A stretch of DNA of 8,885 nucleotides from JBHAEP01 sp041855665. Lineage in GTDB: Bacteria > Patescibacteriota > Saccharimonadia > Saccharimonadales > Saccharimonadaceae. The notes below the pieces were generated by a model. It was not told the DNA's origin. It worked only from the letters and a program-made list of their open reading frames with translations, and did no database searches. Location of the stretch: assembly GCA_041855665.1 (NCBI GenBank), contig JBHAEP010000045.1, forward strand, positions 1 to 8,885. Direction: 5' to 3'. The translations under genes were made by a program, and so were the position numbers. Below are positions 1 to 5,768 of the stretch, piece by piece (position 1 is the stretch's first letter; each line of letters starts with the position of its first letter).

Positions 1-35
1 CGACCTAGACCATAGAAATATTTTCCGCTAGCCAT
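1..35 (-). CDS. rpsI: 30S ribosomal protein S9 (uS9), N-terminal fragment cut by window edge
   Basis: Only the first 11 complete codons are inside the window, reading MASGKYFYGLG followed by the start of an Arg codon. This matches the S9 N-terminus, where a Y-x-G-(T/L)-G-R-R-K motif opens the mature fold. S9 is a small-subunit head protein whose C-terminal tail reaches the P-site tRNA; that tail lies outside the window. The ATG is one base after the rplM stop codon, and rplM-rpsI is the usual gene pair, so the two are almost certainly cotranscribed and translationally coupled. The identity rests on a short peptide plus context, but both agree. Confidence 0.85.
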   Translation of the reverse strand, partial: MASGKYFYGLG

Positions 36-36
36 A

Positions 37-468
37 TTACTTTACCTCAACTTTTTCTGGCTTTTGTGCTGCGTGTGCGTGTTCGCTACCAGCAAAAACC
101 TTAAGTCGTTTCATTCGTTCATCTGCAAGTTTGTTCTTTGGAAGCATTCCCTTTACGGCGTTTTCGATTAGTCGCTCTGGGAATTTTTCTCGAACTTCAG
201 CAACTGTAGCATCTTTGATTCCACCAGGGAAACCAGAGTGTCGGTAGTAAATTTTACCAGTTTCTTTGTTTCCTGTTAGAACTGCTTCTTTGGCGTTAAT
301 AACAACAACATAATCACCACCATCGATATGCGGTGTATAAGTTGGCTTATATTTGCCGATAAGATGCTTTGCTACAAGAGTAGCTACTCGACCAAGAGGA
401 GCTGTGCTAGCGTCAATGATTACCCATCGACGATTTACTTCAGTTGGCTTCTGTGAGTAAGTTTTCAT
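37..468 (-). CDS. rplM: 50S ribosomal protein L13 (uL13)
   Basis: This 143-residue protein has the family's normal length of about 142. L13 binds 23S rRNA early in large-subunit assembly. The conserved N-terminal core WVIIDASTAPLGRVAT (about residues 15-30) is present, followed by the GGDYVVVINA strand region (about 50-59), the Y-R-H-S-G-[FY]-P-G-G motif (about 75-83) and the GMLPKNKL motif (about 107-114). The ATG directly abuts the rplQ TAA (TAAATG). A purine-rich AAGGAGAGG lies within the end of rplQ at a workable distance, which suggests coupled translation. It is followed one base later by rpsI. No anomalies were seen. Confidence 0.98.
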   Translation of the reverse strand: MKTYSQKPTEVNRRWVIIDASTAPLGRVATLVAKHLIGKYKPTYTPHIDGGDYVVVINAKEAVLTGNKETGKIYYRHSGFPGGIKDATVAEVREKFPERLIENAVKGMLPKNKLADERMKRLKVFAGSEHAHAAQKPEKVEVK

Positions 469-852
469 TTAAGCCTCTCCTTCTTTCGTCTTTAGTTCGT
501 CAACAAAGCTAATTGTTGCCATCTGAGCTCCATCTCCAACACGTAGTCTAGTTCGTGTTACGCGAACATGTCCACTGTTGCGAGCTGTTAGCTGTGGAGC
601 GATTTCGTCAACAAGCTTCATCGCTGCTTTTTGTGTAGAAAGTGCTGCGATAACGCGTCGACGATTTGCTAGATCACCTTTTTTAGCTTTTGTAATTACT
701 TTTTCGATGTAACGCGCTGTTTCCTTTGCCTTAGGAAGAGTCGTTTCGATACTTCCGTGCTCAACCAAGCTGGTTGCAAGACCTTTTAGCAGCGCGCGGC
801 GCTGATCGCGTTCGCGACCGAATTTGCGCCCTTTATATCCGTGTCGATGCAT
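469..852 (-). CDS. rplQ: 50S ribosomal protein L17 (bL17)
   Basis: This is a 127-residue L17 of typical bacterial length. L17 is a large-subunit protein near the peptide exit region. The N-terminal block with G-R-K-F-G-R and the R-R-A-L-L-K-G-L-A segment (about residues 8-26) and the E-T-T-L-P-K-A-K-E motif (about 36-44) are the family signature. The C-terminus retains the T-R-x-R-L-R-V-G-D-G-A element (about 100-110). The start is three bases after the rpoA stop and has only a weak GGA-type ribosome site inside rpoA, consistent with coupling to rpoA. The rpoA-rplQ order is the near-universal bacterial arrangement of the alpha operon end. Confidence 0.97.
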   Translation of the reverse strand: MHRHGYKGRKFGRERDQRRALLKGLATSLVEHGSIETTLPKAKETARYIEKVITKAKKGDLANRRRVIAALSTQKAAMKLVDEIAPQLTARNSGHVRVTRTRLRVGDGAQMATISFVDELKTKEGEA

Positions 853-855
853 GAT

Positions 856-1779
856 TTAAAGTTCCAATTCTGCTAATTTATCTTTTACTTCATCAAGCGC
901 CTTGCTTCCGAATCCCTTTAGTTCACGTAGATCTTGTTCGGTTAGGTTCACTAGATCGTAAACTGTACGGATGTCGTTGTTTACAAGTGCGTTTGCTGTA
1001 CGAGCGGTAAGGTTAAGCTCTTCGATAGGAGTATTCAATTCTCCCTCTTCCTCCTCTTGGACTGTTCCAAGAGCTGGAGCTGATTCAACAGTCGTACTAC
1101 CTGCAAGTGCAGTATATTGATTTACAAGGATAGCCGCAGCTTCCTCGAAAGCATCTCGTGGACTAACACTGCCGTCTGTTTCAACAGTTAGAGTTAGCTT
1201 CTGGAGATTGGTTTCCTGACCAACGCGAGTGCTATCTACTTTGTATCGAACACGAAGAACTGGGCTGAAAACTGCATCAATAGCGATATGATCACTATGT
1301 AGACGATTTTCACTTGATTCTTCGATTGTTCGGTAGCCTCGACCAGCTTCTACAACCATATCGATTACCAATTTTTTCTTTGGATCGTCGATTGTCGCGA
1401 TGATCTGATCTGGGTTGACAATTTCAACATCAGCTGTTGTTTTGATGTCAGCAGCAGTAACAATTCCTGCTCCTGTTTTCTCAAGACGTAGTTCTACTGG
1501 CTGATCACCCTCAACTCGTAGATGTACATTCTTAAGATTTAGCATGATGTCAACAACGTCTTCTTTTACGCCAGCAACTGTTGTGAATTCATGAGTCGCA
1601 CCTTCAATCTTGAATGATACTATAGCACCACCACGAACAGATGAAAGTAGAACTCGACGCAAGCTATTGCCAAGAGTGTTGCCGTAGCCATCGTGAAGAG
1701 GCTCGATAACGAAATCAGCACTGTTGTCTGAAATGTCGTTTACTGCAGCTAGTGCAGGATCGTAAATAACGTATGACAT
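856..1779 (-). CDS. rpoA: DNA-directed RNA polymerase subunit alpha
   Basis: RpoA dimerises to scaffold assembly of the beta and beta-prime subunits; its C-terminal domain contacts promoter UP elements and activators. I place the start at 1779, giving 307 residues. An AAGGAG ribosome site at 1789-1794 sits nine bases upstream, and the protein then begins MSYVIYDP. An earlier in-frame ATG at 1818 would add 13 residues, overlap rpsD by 20 bases and lose this site. The N-terminal domain shows NTLGNSLRRVLLSS (about residues 34-47), which carries the assembly arginine pair. An acidic Glu-rich linker leads to the C-terminal domain (about 249-307), where LTARTAN keeps the Arg and Asn equivalent to E. 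coli R265 and N268, and LKGFGSKALDEVK forms the helix-hairpin-helix. It sits between rpsD and rplQ, the usual order. Confidence 0.97.
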   Translation of the reverse strand: MSYVIYDPALAAVNDISDNSADFVIEPLHDGYGNTLGNSLRRVLLSSVRGGAIVSFKIEGATHEFTTVAGVKEDVVDIMLNLKNVHLRVEGDQPVELRLEKTGAGIVTAADIKTTADVEIVNPDQIIATIDDPKKKLVIDMVVEAGRGYRTIEESSENRLHSDHIAIDAVFSPVLRVRYKVDSTRVGQETNLQKLTLTVETDGSVSPRDAFEEAAAILVNQYTALAGSTTVESAPALGTVQEEEEGELNTPIEELNLTARTANALVNNDIRTVYDLVNLTEQDLRELKGFGSKALDEVKDKLAELEL

Positions 1780-1788
1780 ATAAAATGG

Positions 1789-1794
1789 CTCCTT
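1789..1794 (-). promoter_or_regulatory. Shine-Dalgarno site deciding the rpoA start
   Basis: On the minus strand this reads AAGGAG, with a nine-base gap to the ATG at 1779. It favours the internal start over the upstream ATG at 1818, which lies inside the rpsD 3' end. The site lies just downstream of the rpsD stop codon at 1801-1799. Confidence 0.75.
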
Positions 1795-1798
1795 ACCC

Positions 1799-2419
1799 TT
1801 ATCGTGAGTAGTACTCAACGATTAGCTGTTCGTTAATGTCTGCTTCGGCCTCTTCTCGCTTTGGAAGGCCTGTTATTTCAATCGTTAGCTTCTTGACGTC
1901 ACTCTTTAGCCAGCTTAGTGGGCCTTGAGTTGAATTTGCAACAATATCGTTAATTGCTGTAAAATATCCACCCTTAGCGCTCTTTTCGCGAACTGTAATA
2001 ACATCACCAGCTTTTAGTCGGATTGATGGAATGTCAACGCGACGGCCATTTAGCATGAAATGACCATGACTAACTAGCTGACGAGCTGCACGACGACTAG
2101 TTGCGAAACCAGCACGATAAACTGCATTGTCTAGACGGCGCTCTAGTAGCTGTAGAAGGTTTTCACCAGCTAGACCAGATTTGTTTCGACTTGCTTCGTT
2201 CATCAATCGAGCAAATTGACGCTCTAGTAGTCCGTAGGCGCGGCGCACCTTTTGCTTTTCACGTAGCTGTGTAGCGTAAAGACTTGGCTTTGCTTGACGA
2301 CCATGCGCGTGCTGACCTGGAATTCCAGATTTTTTAGCTAGAATTTTATGAGCCTTTGGATGAAGCGCGTAACCTTCTCGGCGGCTCTGCTTTACAATTG
2401 GATCTGTATTTCGTGCCAT
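1799..2419 (-). CDS. rpsD: 30S ribosomal protein S4 (uS4), zinc-free form
   Basis: S4 is a primary 16S rRNA binder that nucleates assembly of the small-subunit body. At 206 residues it has the usual length. The S4 RNA-binding domain lies at about 92-155, with LLERRLDNAVYRAGFATSRR and QLVSHGHFMLNGRRVDIPS-type sequence, the diagnostic core of the family. The N-terminal region, which in many bacteria holds a four-cysteine zinc site, contains no cysteine here (DPIVKQSRREG where the C-x2-C would be), so this is the C-minus type. The start is three bases after the rpsK stop. In many bacteria S4 represses its own operon; no such mRNA element was identified here. Confidence 0.98.
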   Translation of the reverse strand: MARNTDPIVKQSRREGYALHPKAHKILAKKSGIPGQHAHGRQAKPSLYATQLREKQKVRRAYGLLERQFARLMNEASRNKSGLAGENLLQLLERRLDNAVYRAGFATSRRAARQLVSHGHFMLNGRRVDIPSIRLKAGDVITVREKSAKGGYFTAINDIVANSTQGPLSWLKSDVKKLTIEITGLPKREEAEADINEQLIVEYYSR

Positions 2420-2422
2420 TGA

Positions 2423-2812
2423 TTATGCCCTTCGTGCCTTTCGTGGACGAACGCCACCATGTGGAACGCCAGTCACATCTTTAATGCTATCAACAGTAAT
2501 GTCGAAAGTAGCTAGTGCGCGAATAGCTGCATCGCGACCAAGTCCAACTCCCTTTACGAAAACATCCACACTAGATAGACCGTAAAGAGATTTAGCTGCT
2601 TCAGCTGCTTTTTCTGCTGCAACCTGAGAAGCATATGCTGTACCCTTTTTAGAACCGCGGAATCCGCAAGCTCCAGCGCTACTTGCTGCTAGTACATTAC
2701 CTTTTTTATCTGAAAAAGTAACAATCGTATTATTGAATGTTGCTTGAATATGCAGTTGACCAGAAGGCACTGATCGGCGCTGCTTCTTTTTTGTAGATTT
2801 TACATCTGCCAT
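2423..2812 (-). CDS. rpsK: 30S ribosomal protein S11 (uS11)
   Basis: S11 lies in the small-subunit platform and helps form the mRNA exit and E-site surroundings. It has 129 residues, the normal length. The core HIQATFNNTIVTFSDKKGNV (about 21-40), S-A-G-A-C-G-F-R-G-S-K-K-G-T (about 45-58) and the VKGVGLGRDAAIRAL block (about 86-100) identify the family. The C-terminal signature is unusual: where most bacteria have H-N-G-C-R-P, this protein has H-G-G-V-R-P, so the asparagine known to become isoaspartate in E. coli is missing (see findings). AAAGGA lies nine bases before the ATG. It is cotranscribed with rpsM 17 bases upstream and rpsD three bases downstream. Confidence 0.98.
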   Translation of the reverse strand: MADVKSTKKKQRRSVPSGQLHIQATFNNTIVTFSDKKGNVLAASSAGACGFRGSKKGTAYASQVAAEKAAEAAKSLYGLSSVDVFVKGVGLGRDAAIRALATFDITVDSIKDVTGVPHGGVRPRKARRA

Positions 2813-2829
2813 ATCAGAATATCCTTTCT

Positions 2830-3216
2830 TTAAGTCTTACTTGCTGCCTTTGGCTGAGTACCACCAACTGCCACTGCTCGACCTTTGCGAGTTCGTGCAT
2901 TCGTTCTAGTACGTTGCCCGCGAGTTGGAAGTCCTGATTTGTGTCGTAGTCCGCGATATGCGTTAACGTCTTTCAGGCGCTTAATATTATTTGCTACCAA
3001 GCGCTGAAGGTCGCCTTCTACAGTGTATTCACTGTCGATGATTTCACGAATCTTCTGTTCTTCAGCCTCGGTGAGATCTTTCACCCGAGTGGTCGGCTCA
3101 ACTTTAGCCGCCGCAAGGATGGTCGATGCGTGCTTTGGCCCAATACCATATATATAGGTAAGAGCGATCTGCACTTGCTTTTCTGATGGAATTACGATTC
3201 CAGCAATTCGAGCCAT
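2830..3216 (-). CDS. rpsM: 30S ribosomal protein S13 (uS13)
   Basis: S13 sits in the head of the small subunit and forms inter-subunit bridges and P-site contacts. The protein has 128 residues, slightly longer than the usual 118-125 because of an Ala/Gly/Lys tail (about 113-128). It opens with the invariant MARIAG, followed by a helix-hairpin-helix with YIYGIGPKHA (about 21-30). The C-terminal rRNA- and tRNA-binding signature YRGLRHKSGLPTRGQRTRTN runs from about 87 to 106. The ATG is two bases after the rpmJ stop, with an AGGG ribosome site overlapping the rpmJ end, which suggests coupled translation. Confidence 0.98.
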   Translation of the reverse strand: MARIAGIVIPSEKQVQIALTYIYGIGPKHASTILAAAKVEPTTRVKDLTEAEEQKIREIIDSEYTVEGDLQRLVANNIKRLKDVNAYRGLRHKSGLPTRGQRTRTNARTRKGRAVAVGGTQPKAASKT

Positions 3217-3218
3217 GC

Positions 3219-3335
3219 TTAACCCTGCCTTTGCTTATTTTTAGGTTTTTTCTTGTTGATGACGTATAGTCGGCCTTTTCGGCGAACTAGTTGGTCATCG
3301 GGACTGATTTTCTTGACACTCGCACGAACTTTCAT
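3219..3335 (-). CDS. rpmJ: 50S ribosomal protein L36 (bL36), zinc-free form
   Basis: This small gene encodes 38 residues. It begins MKVRASVKKI and ends with the family-specific KKPKNKQRQG, so the assignment is firm despite its size. L36 packs against 23S rRNA near the base of the L7/L12 stalk. In the common zinc form three cysteines and a histidine bind the metal; here all four positions are replaced (Ser11, Asp14, Asn27 and Asn33 by alignment), making it the C-minus type. It sits between infA and rpsM, the classic position. A GGGAGGAG tract lies about 13 bases before the ATG, a longer gap than usual, and no better in-frame start was seen. Confidence 0.95.
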   Translation of the reverse strand: MKVRASVKKISPDDQLVRRKGRLYVINKKKPKNKQRQG

Positions 3336-3375
3336 GAGCGTACTAAAACTCCTCCCAGTTTCCTGTTAGTTGGTA

Positions 3376-3624
3376 TTATGCTCCCGCGTGTGGCGGTCGC
3401 TCGTCTCTCAAGCGGAAGCTGATTCTACCCTTTGTGAGATCATACGGGGTTAACTCAACTTCCACTTTATCACCTGGCACAAGTCGGATATAATGCTTGC
3501 GCATCTTTCCAGAAATATGACAAATGACACTATGACCATTCTCCAGTTCGACTTTAAACTGAGTATTAGGCAGCGCTTCCACTACCTTACCGATTAGTTT
3601 AATTACTTCCTTTTGATTCGCCAT
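3376..3624 (-). CDS. infA: Translation initiation factor IF-1
   Basis: IF-1 is an OB-fold protein that occupies the A site of the small subunit during initiation. I choose the ATG at 3624 (82 residues, MANQKEVIKL) because GAGGA at 3634-3638 is nine bases upstream. The alternative ATG at 3633 directly abuts that site and would add only MLS. The conserved LPNTQFKVELENGH (about 18-31), H-I-S-G-K-M-R-K-H-Y-I-R (about 36-47) and GDKVEVELTPYDLTKGRI blocks are all present. A C-terminal extension of roughly ten residues (RDERPPHAGA) makes it longer than the usual 72. It heads the downstream gene cluster; adk and map, which commonly precede infA, are absent here. Confidence 0.96.
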   Translation of the reverse strand: MANQKEVIKLIGKVVEALPNTQFKVELENGHSVICHISGKMRKHYIRLVPGDKVEVELTPYDLTKGRISFRLRDERPPHAGA

Positions 3625-3633
3625 AGATAACAT

Positions 3634-3638
3634 TCCTC
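3634..3638 (-). promoter_or_regulatory. Shine-Dalgarno site deciding the infA start
   Basis: On the minus strand this reads GAGGA, nine bases before the ATG at 3624 and zero bases before the ATG at 3633, so the inner start is preferred. It directly follows a TATAAT at 3639-3644. If that hexamer were the active -10 box the site would not be in the transcript, so the two calls compete. Confidence 0.55.
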
Positions 3639-3667
3639 ATTATATATTATTTTGATTAAAAAATCAA
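3639..3667 (-). promoter_or_regulatory. Candidate promoter for the infA-to-rpsI unit
   Basis: On the minus strand TTGATT (3662-3667) and a perfect TATAAT (3639-3644) are separated by exactly 17 bases. The -35 hexamer matches the sigma-70 consensus at four of six positions. The predicted start would lie near 3632, leaving infA almost leaderless and excluding its apparent ribosome site. The region is very AT-rich, so a chance match is possible and the real promoter may lie slightly upstream. Confidence 0.35.
3652..3667 (-). repeat. Small inverted repeat upstream of infA
   Basis: On the minus strand this reads TTGATT-TTTT-AATCAA, a six-base inverted repeat with a four-base spacer. It overlaps the candidate -35 box. 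It could be an operator half-pair or simply AT-rich sequence; nothing else supports a function. Confidence 0.3.
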
Positions 3668-3684
3668 TAGTTGTTTTCTAGAAT

Positions 3685-3719
3685 AAACTACACCCAATCG
3701 ACTTGACTGAGTGTAGTTT
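3685..3719. terminator. Hairpin between secY and infA, likely secY terminator
   Basis: AAACTACAC (3685-3693) pairs perfectly with GTGTAGTTT (3711-3719) around a 17-base loop that can itself pair weakly. It starts 19 bases beyond the secY stop in the direction of transcription. The longer U tract (TTTTTTAATTATTTTT) follows the hairpin on the plus strand. On the minus strand the tail is only UUUAUUCU, so termination of secY transcripts may be partial. It may act in both directions. Confidence 0.55.
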
Positions 3720-3738
3720 TTTAATTATTTTTACAATT

Positions 3739-5151
3739 TTATTTATAGTCGTCGTAAGTCACCATCAATGCACGGCTATTTATTTGACGTAGGGTGTCAA
3801 GCGCCACGGTCACAACGATCAGCAATCCTGTTCCACCGACTGCTAGATTTGGACTGCTTACTCCAGCTATGTGATACAAACCATACTCGATAATGAATGG
3901 CATTACTGCAACAAATCCGATAATCAAAGATCCGAATAGAATCAAACGACGAATTACATCATTTAAGTAAGCTTCGGTCTGAGCTCCTGGGCGAACTCCC
4001 TCTATGAATCCACCTTGGTTTTGAAGGTTTTCAGCAATCTCATTAGTATTAATAGCAATGCCTGTATAGAAATATGTAAATGCTATAACCAGCAAGAAGT
4101 AAAGCACAGGATAAATAAACGCTTCAGCTGTCGCACCCGTAAATGTTCCTGGGTCTGGAGCCTGGAACCAATTGATTAGATTGTTTGCAAGTGTCATGAA
4201 ATCAGGATTTCCAGTCGCCTTTAAAACTTGTCCGATAAAGGCAGGGAGTGATAGCATTGCCATTGCAAAGATAATTGGGATAACACCAGCAGCCAAAAGC
4301 TTCAAAGGAAGAATACTCTTTACACCAGTATAAACACTATTGCCGTTTGTTCTTTTAGCGTAGTTGATTGTAATAATACGCTGAGCTTCATTAACCTTAA
4401 CCAAGATATAAAGAATAACTAGAGATATGACAATAATAGCCAATGTAACATAAAATGCAGTTGGGTTCACTGGAAGTTCAAACCATCCAAACATATTTAG
4501 TTTACCAGCCGAGGTATCTAGAATTGATTGCCCTAGCGTTGAAAACATCATCGGCAGCTGACTAACTACGCTAGCAAAAATCACTAGACTGATACCATTT
4601 CCAATACCTTGTTCGGTGATCAACTCACCCATCCACATCAATAACATCGACCCGGCAACCATAGCAGTAACCGCTACTATCCATTCCTGAATACTCATTT
4701 CTGTGAAGGTTGTTGAATTACCTTGAAGAACTGTCTGCTGAAGAATGAATATGAAGGCAATTGACTGAATAACAGCTAGAGGTAAGCTGATGATTCGAGT
4801 CCATTGCTGGATCTTTCGACGACCCATTTCGCCGTCTTTGTGAATTTCTTCTAGCTTTGGTATGGCTTTTGTCATCAACTGCACAATGATGCTGGCTGTA
4901 ATGAATGGGCCCATACCGACCATTACAATAGAAAAGTTCACCAAAGCTCCACCGGTCAGCAAGTTAAAGAAGCCCCCGAAATCACTACTGGACATTAAAT
5001 TGCTCACAACTTCTCGAAGTTCTGTCGGGTCTGTGATCGGCACCGGAACATGAGCCAAGAACCTATAAGCGATAATAATTCCAAAAACGATAAGTAGTCG
5101 CTTTTGCATGTCTTTATTTTTTAAAGACCTAAAGATAGTTTTCCAATTCAT
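3739..5151 (-). CDS. secY: Preprotein translocase channel subunit SecY
   Basis: SecY is the ten-helix membrane channel of the Sec translocon, which exports unfolded proteins and inserts membrane proteins. This copy has 470 residues, somewhat longer than the usual 430-440. Ten hydrophobic segments can be placed at about 19-37, 70-92, 119-139, 157-177, 184-206, 232-253, 281-307, 345-366, 402-422 and 433-450. The plug region with FGGFFNLLTGGAL lies at about 58-70. The ITEQGIGNGISL signature (about 178-189) and the cytosolic GGFIEGVRPG loop before helix 9 (about 380-389) are conserved. The gene is separated from rplO by 137 bases containing a terminator, then has its own candidate -10 box, so it is probably transcribed alone. 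AGGGA lies close before the ATG. Confidence 0.97.
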   Translation of the reverse strand: MNWKTIFRSLKNKDMQKRLLIVFGIIIAYRFLAHVPVPITDPTELREVVSNLMSSSDFGGFFNLLTGGALVNFSIVMVGMGPFITASIIVQLMTKAIPKLEEIHKDGEMGRRKIQQWTRIISLPLAVIQSIAFIFILQQTVLQGNSTTFTEMSIQEWIVAVTAMVAGSMLLMWMGELITEQGIGNGISLVIFASVVSQLPMMFSTLGQSILDTSAGKLNMFGWFELPVNPTAFYVTLAIIVISLVILYILVKVNEAQRIITINYAKRTNGNSVYTGVKSILPLKLLAAGVIPIIFAMAMLSLPAFIGQVLKATGNPDFMTLANNLINWFQAPDPGTFTGATAEAFIYPVLYFLLVIAFTYFYTGIAINTNEIAENLQNQGGFIEGVRPGAQTEAYLNDVIRRLILFGSLIIGFVAVMPFIIEYGLYHIAGVSSPNLAVGGTGLLIVVTVALDTLRQINSRALMVTYDDYK

Positions 5152-5195
5152 ATATTTCCCTATTATTTATCCGTTTTTCGGTACATTCATAAATA

Positions 5196-5201
5196 ATTAT
5201 A
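5196..5201 (-). promoter_or_regulatory. Candidate -10 box of the secY promoter
   Basis: On the minus strand this is a perfect TATAAT in the context GGTGTATAATT, 44 bases before the secY ATG and downstream of the rplO terminator. At 17-base spacing the -35 position reads TACACT, matching the consensus at only three of six positions, so the promoter is supported mainly by the -10 box and by its placement. Confidence 0.45.
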
Positions 5202-5235
5202 CACCATAAAAACCATAAAGTGTATATGAAAAATA

Positions 5236-5271
5236 AAAATACTCATCTAGCTTATTGTAGATGAGTATTTT
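5236..5271 (-). terminator. Rho-independent terminator after rplO
   Basis: AAAATACTCATCTA (5236-5249) and TAGATGAGTATTTT (5258-5271) form a perfect 14-bp stem with an eight-base loop. In the minus-strand transcript the stem is followed by a U-rich tail (UAUUUUUC). It begins 17 bases after the rplO stop. It closes the rplF-rplR-rpsE-rplO unit and separates it from secY. Confidence 0.85.
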
Positions 5272-5288
5272 AGAATTGTTAATCTGAA

Positions 5289-5768
5289 TTATTTATCAGA
5301 TTTTTCTGCTTCTTTTTGGCTTTTTGGGAGTGGAGTTAGAACAGCTTCAAATTTTCCGCCATTCTTCTCAATCATTTCCTTTACGCTTGCTGATGCAGCC
5401 TGCACACTAACATTTACCTTTTCAGTAAGTTCGCCACGAGCGATAATTTTTACTGTATGGAATGGAGTTGCGATTAGTCCCGCTTCAAAAAGAGTGAAGT
5501 TATCAGCAGTTTTACCCTTGAAGGCATTTAGGTGGTCTACGTAGACGACCTGAGCCGGTGTTCGTAGAGATTTAAATCCACGAGCTTTTGGAATAGCCTG
5601 AGCCAATGGACGCTGTCCACCCTGGAACATAGCGTGAAGCTTTTTACCAGTTCGGGCGTTCTGACCTTTTGTACCACGGCCGGCTGTTTTACCTTGACCC
5701 GCAGCGATACCGCGACCTACGCGCTTTTTATTCTTATTTGCGGAAACTTGAAGTTGGTTGTATTTCAT
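5289..5768 (-). CDS. rplO: 50S ribosomal protein L15 (uL15)
   Basis: L15 is a late-assembly large-subunit protein with a long basic N-terminal extension that threads through 23S rRNA. It has 159 residues against about 145 for the family; the excess is a charged C-terminal tail (KSQKEAEKSDK). The N-terminal G-R-G-I-A-A-G-Q-G-K-T-A-G-R-G-T-K-G-Q motif (about 18-36) and the GGQRPLAQAIPKARGF segment (about 50-65) are diagnostic. Its ATG overlaps the rpsE stop by one base (TAATG), so translation is directly coupled. This leaves no space for rpmD (L30), which lies here in most bacteria. A strong terminator follows. Confidence 0.97.
   Translation of the reverse strand: MKYNQLQVSANKNKKRVGRGIAAGQGKTAGRGTKGQNARTGKKLHAMFQGGQRPLAQAIPKARGFKSLRTPAQVVYVDHLNAFKGKTADNFTLFEAGLIATPFHTVKIIARGELTEKVNVSVQAASASVKEMIEKNGGKFEAVLTPLPKSQKEAEKSDK

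Noticed and set aside
1780..1818. Extended rpoA start at 1818
   Set aside because: It would overlap rpsD by 20 bases, lacks a ribosome site and adds 13 residues that do not resemble RpoA. The ATG at 1779 has a well-placed AAGGAG.
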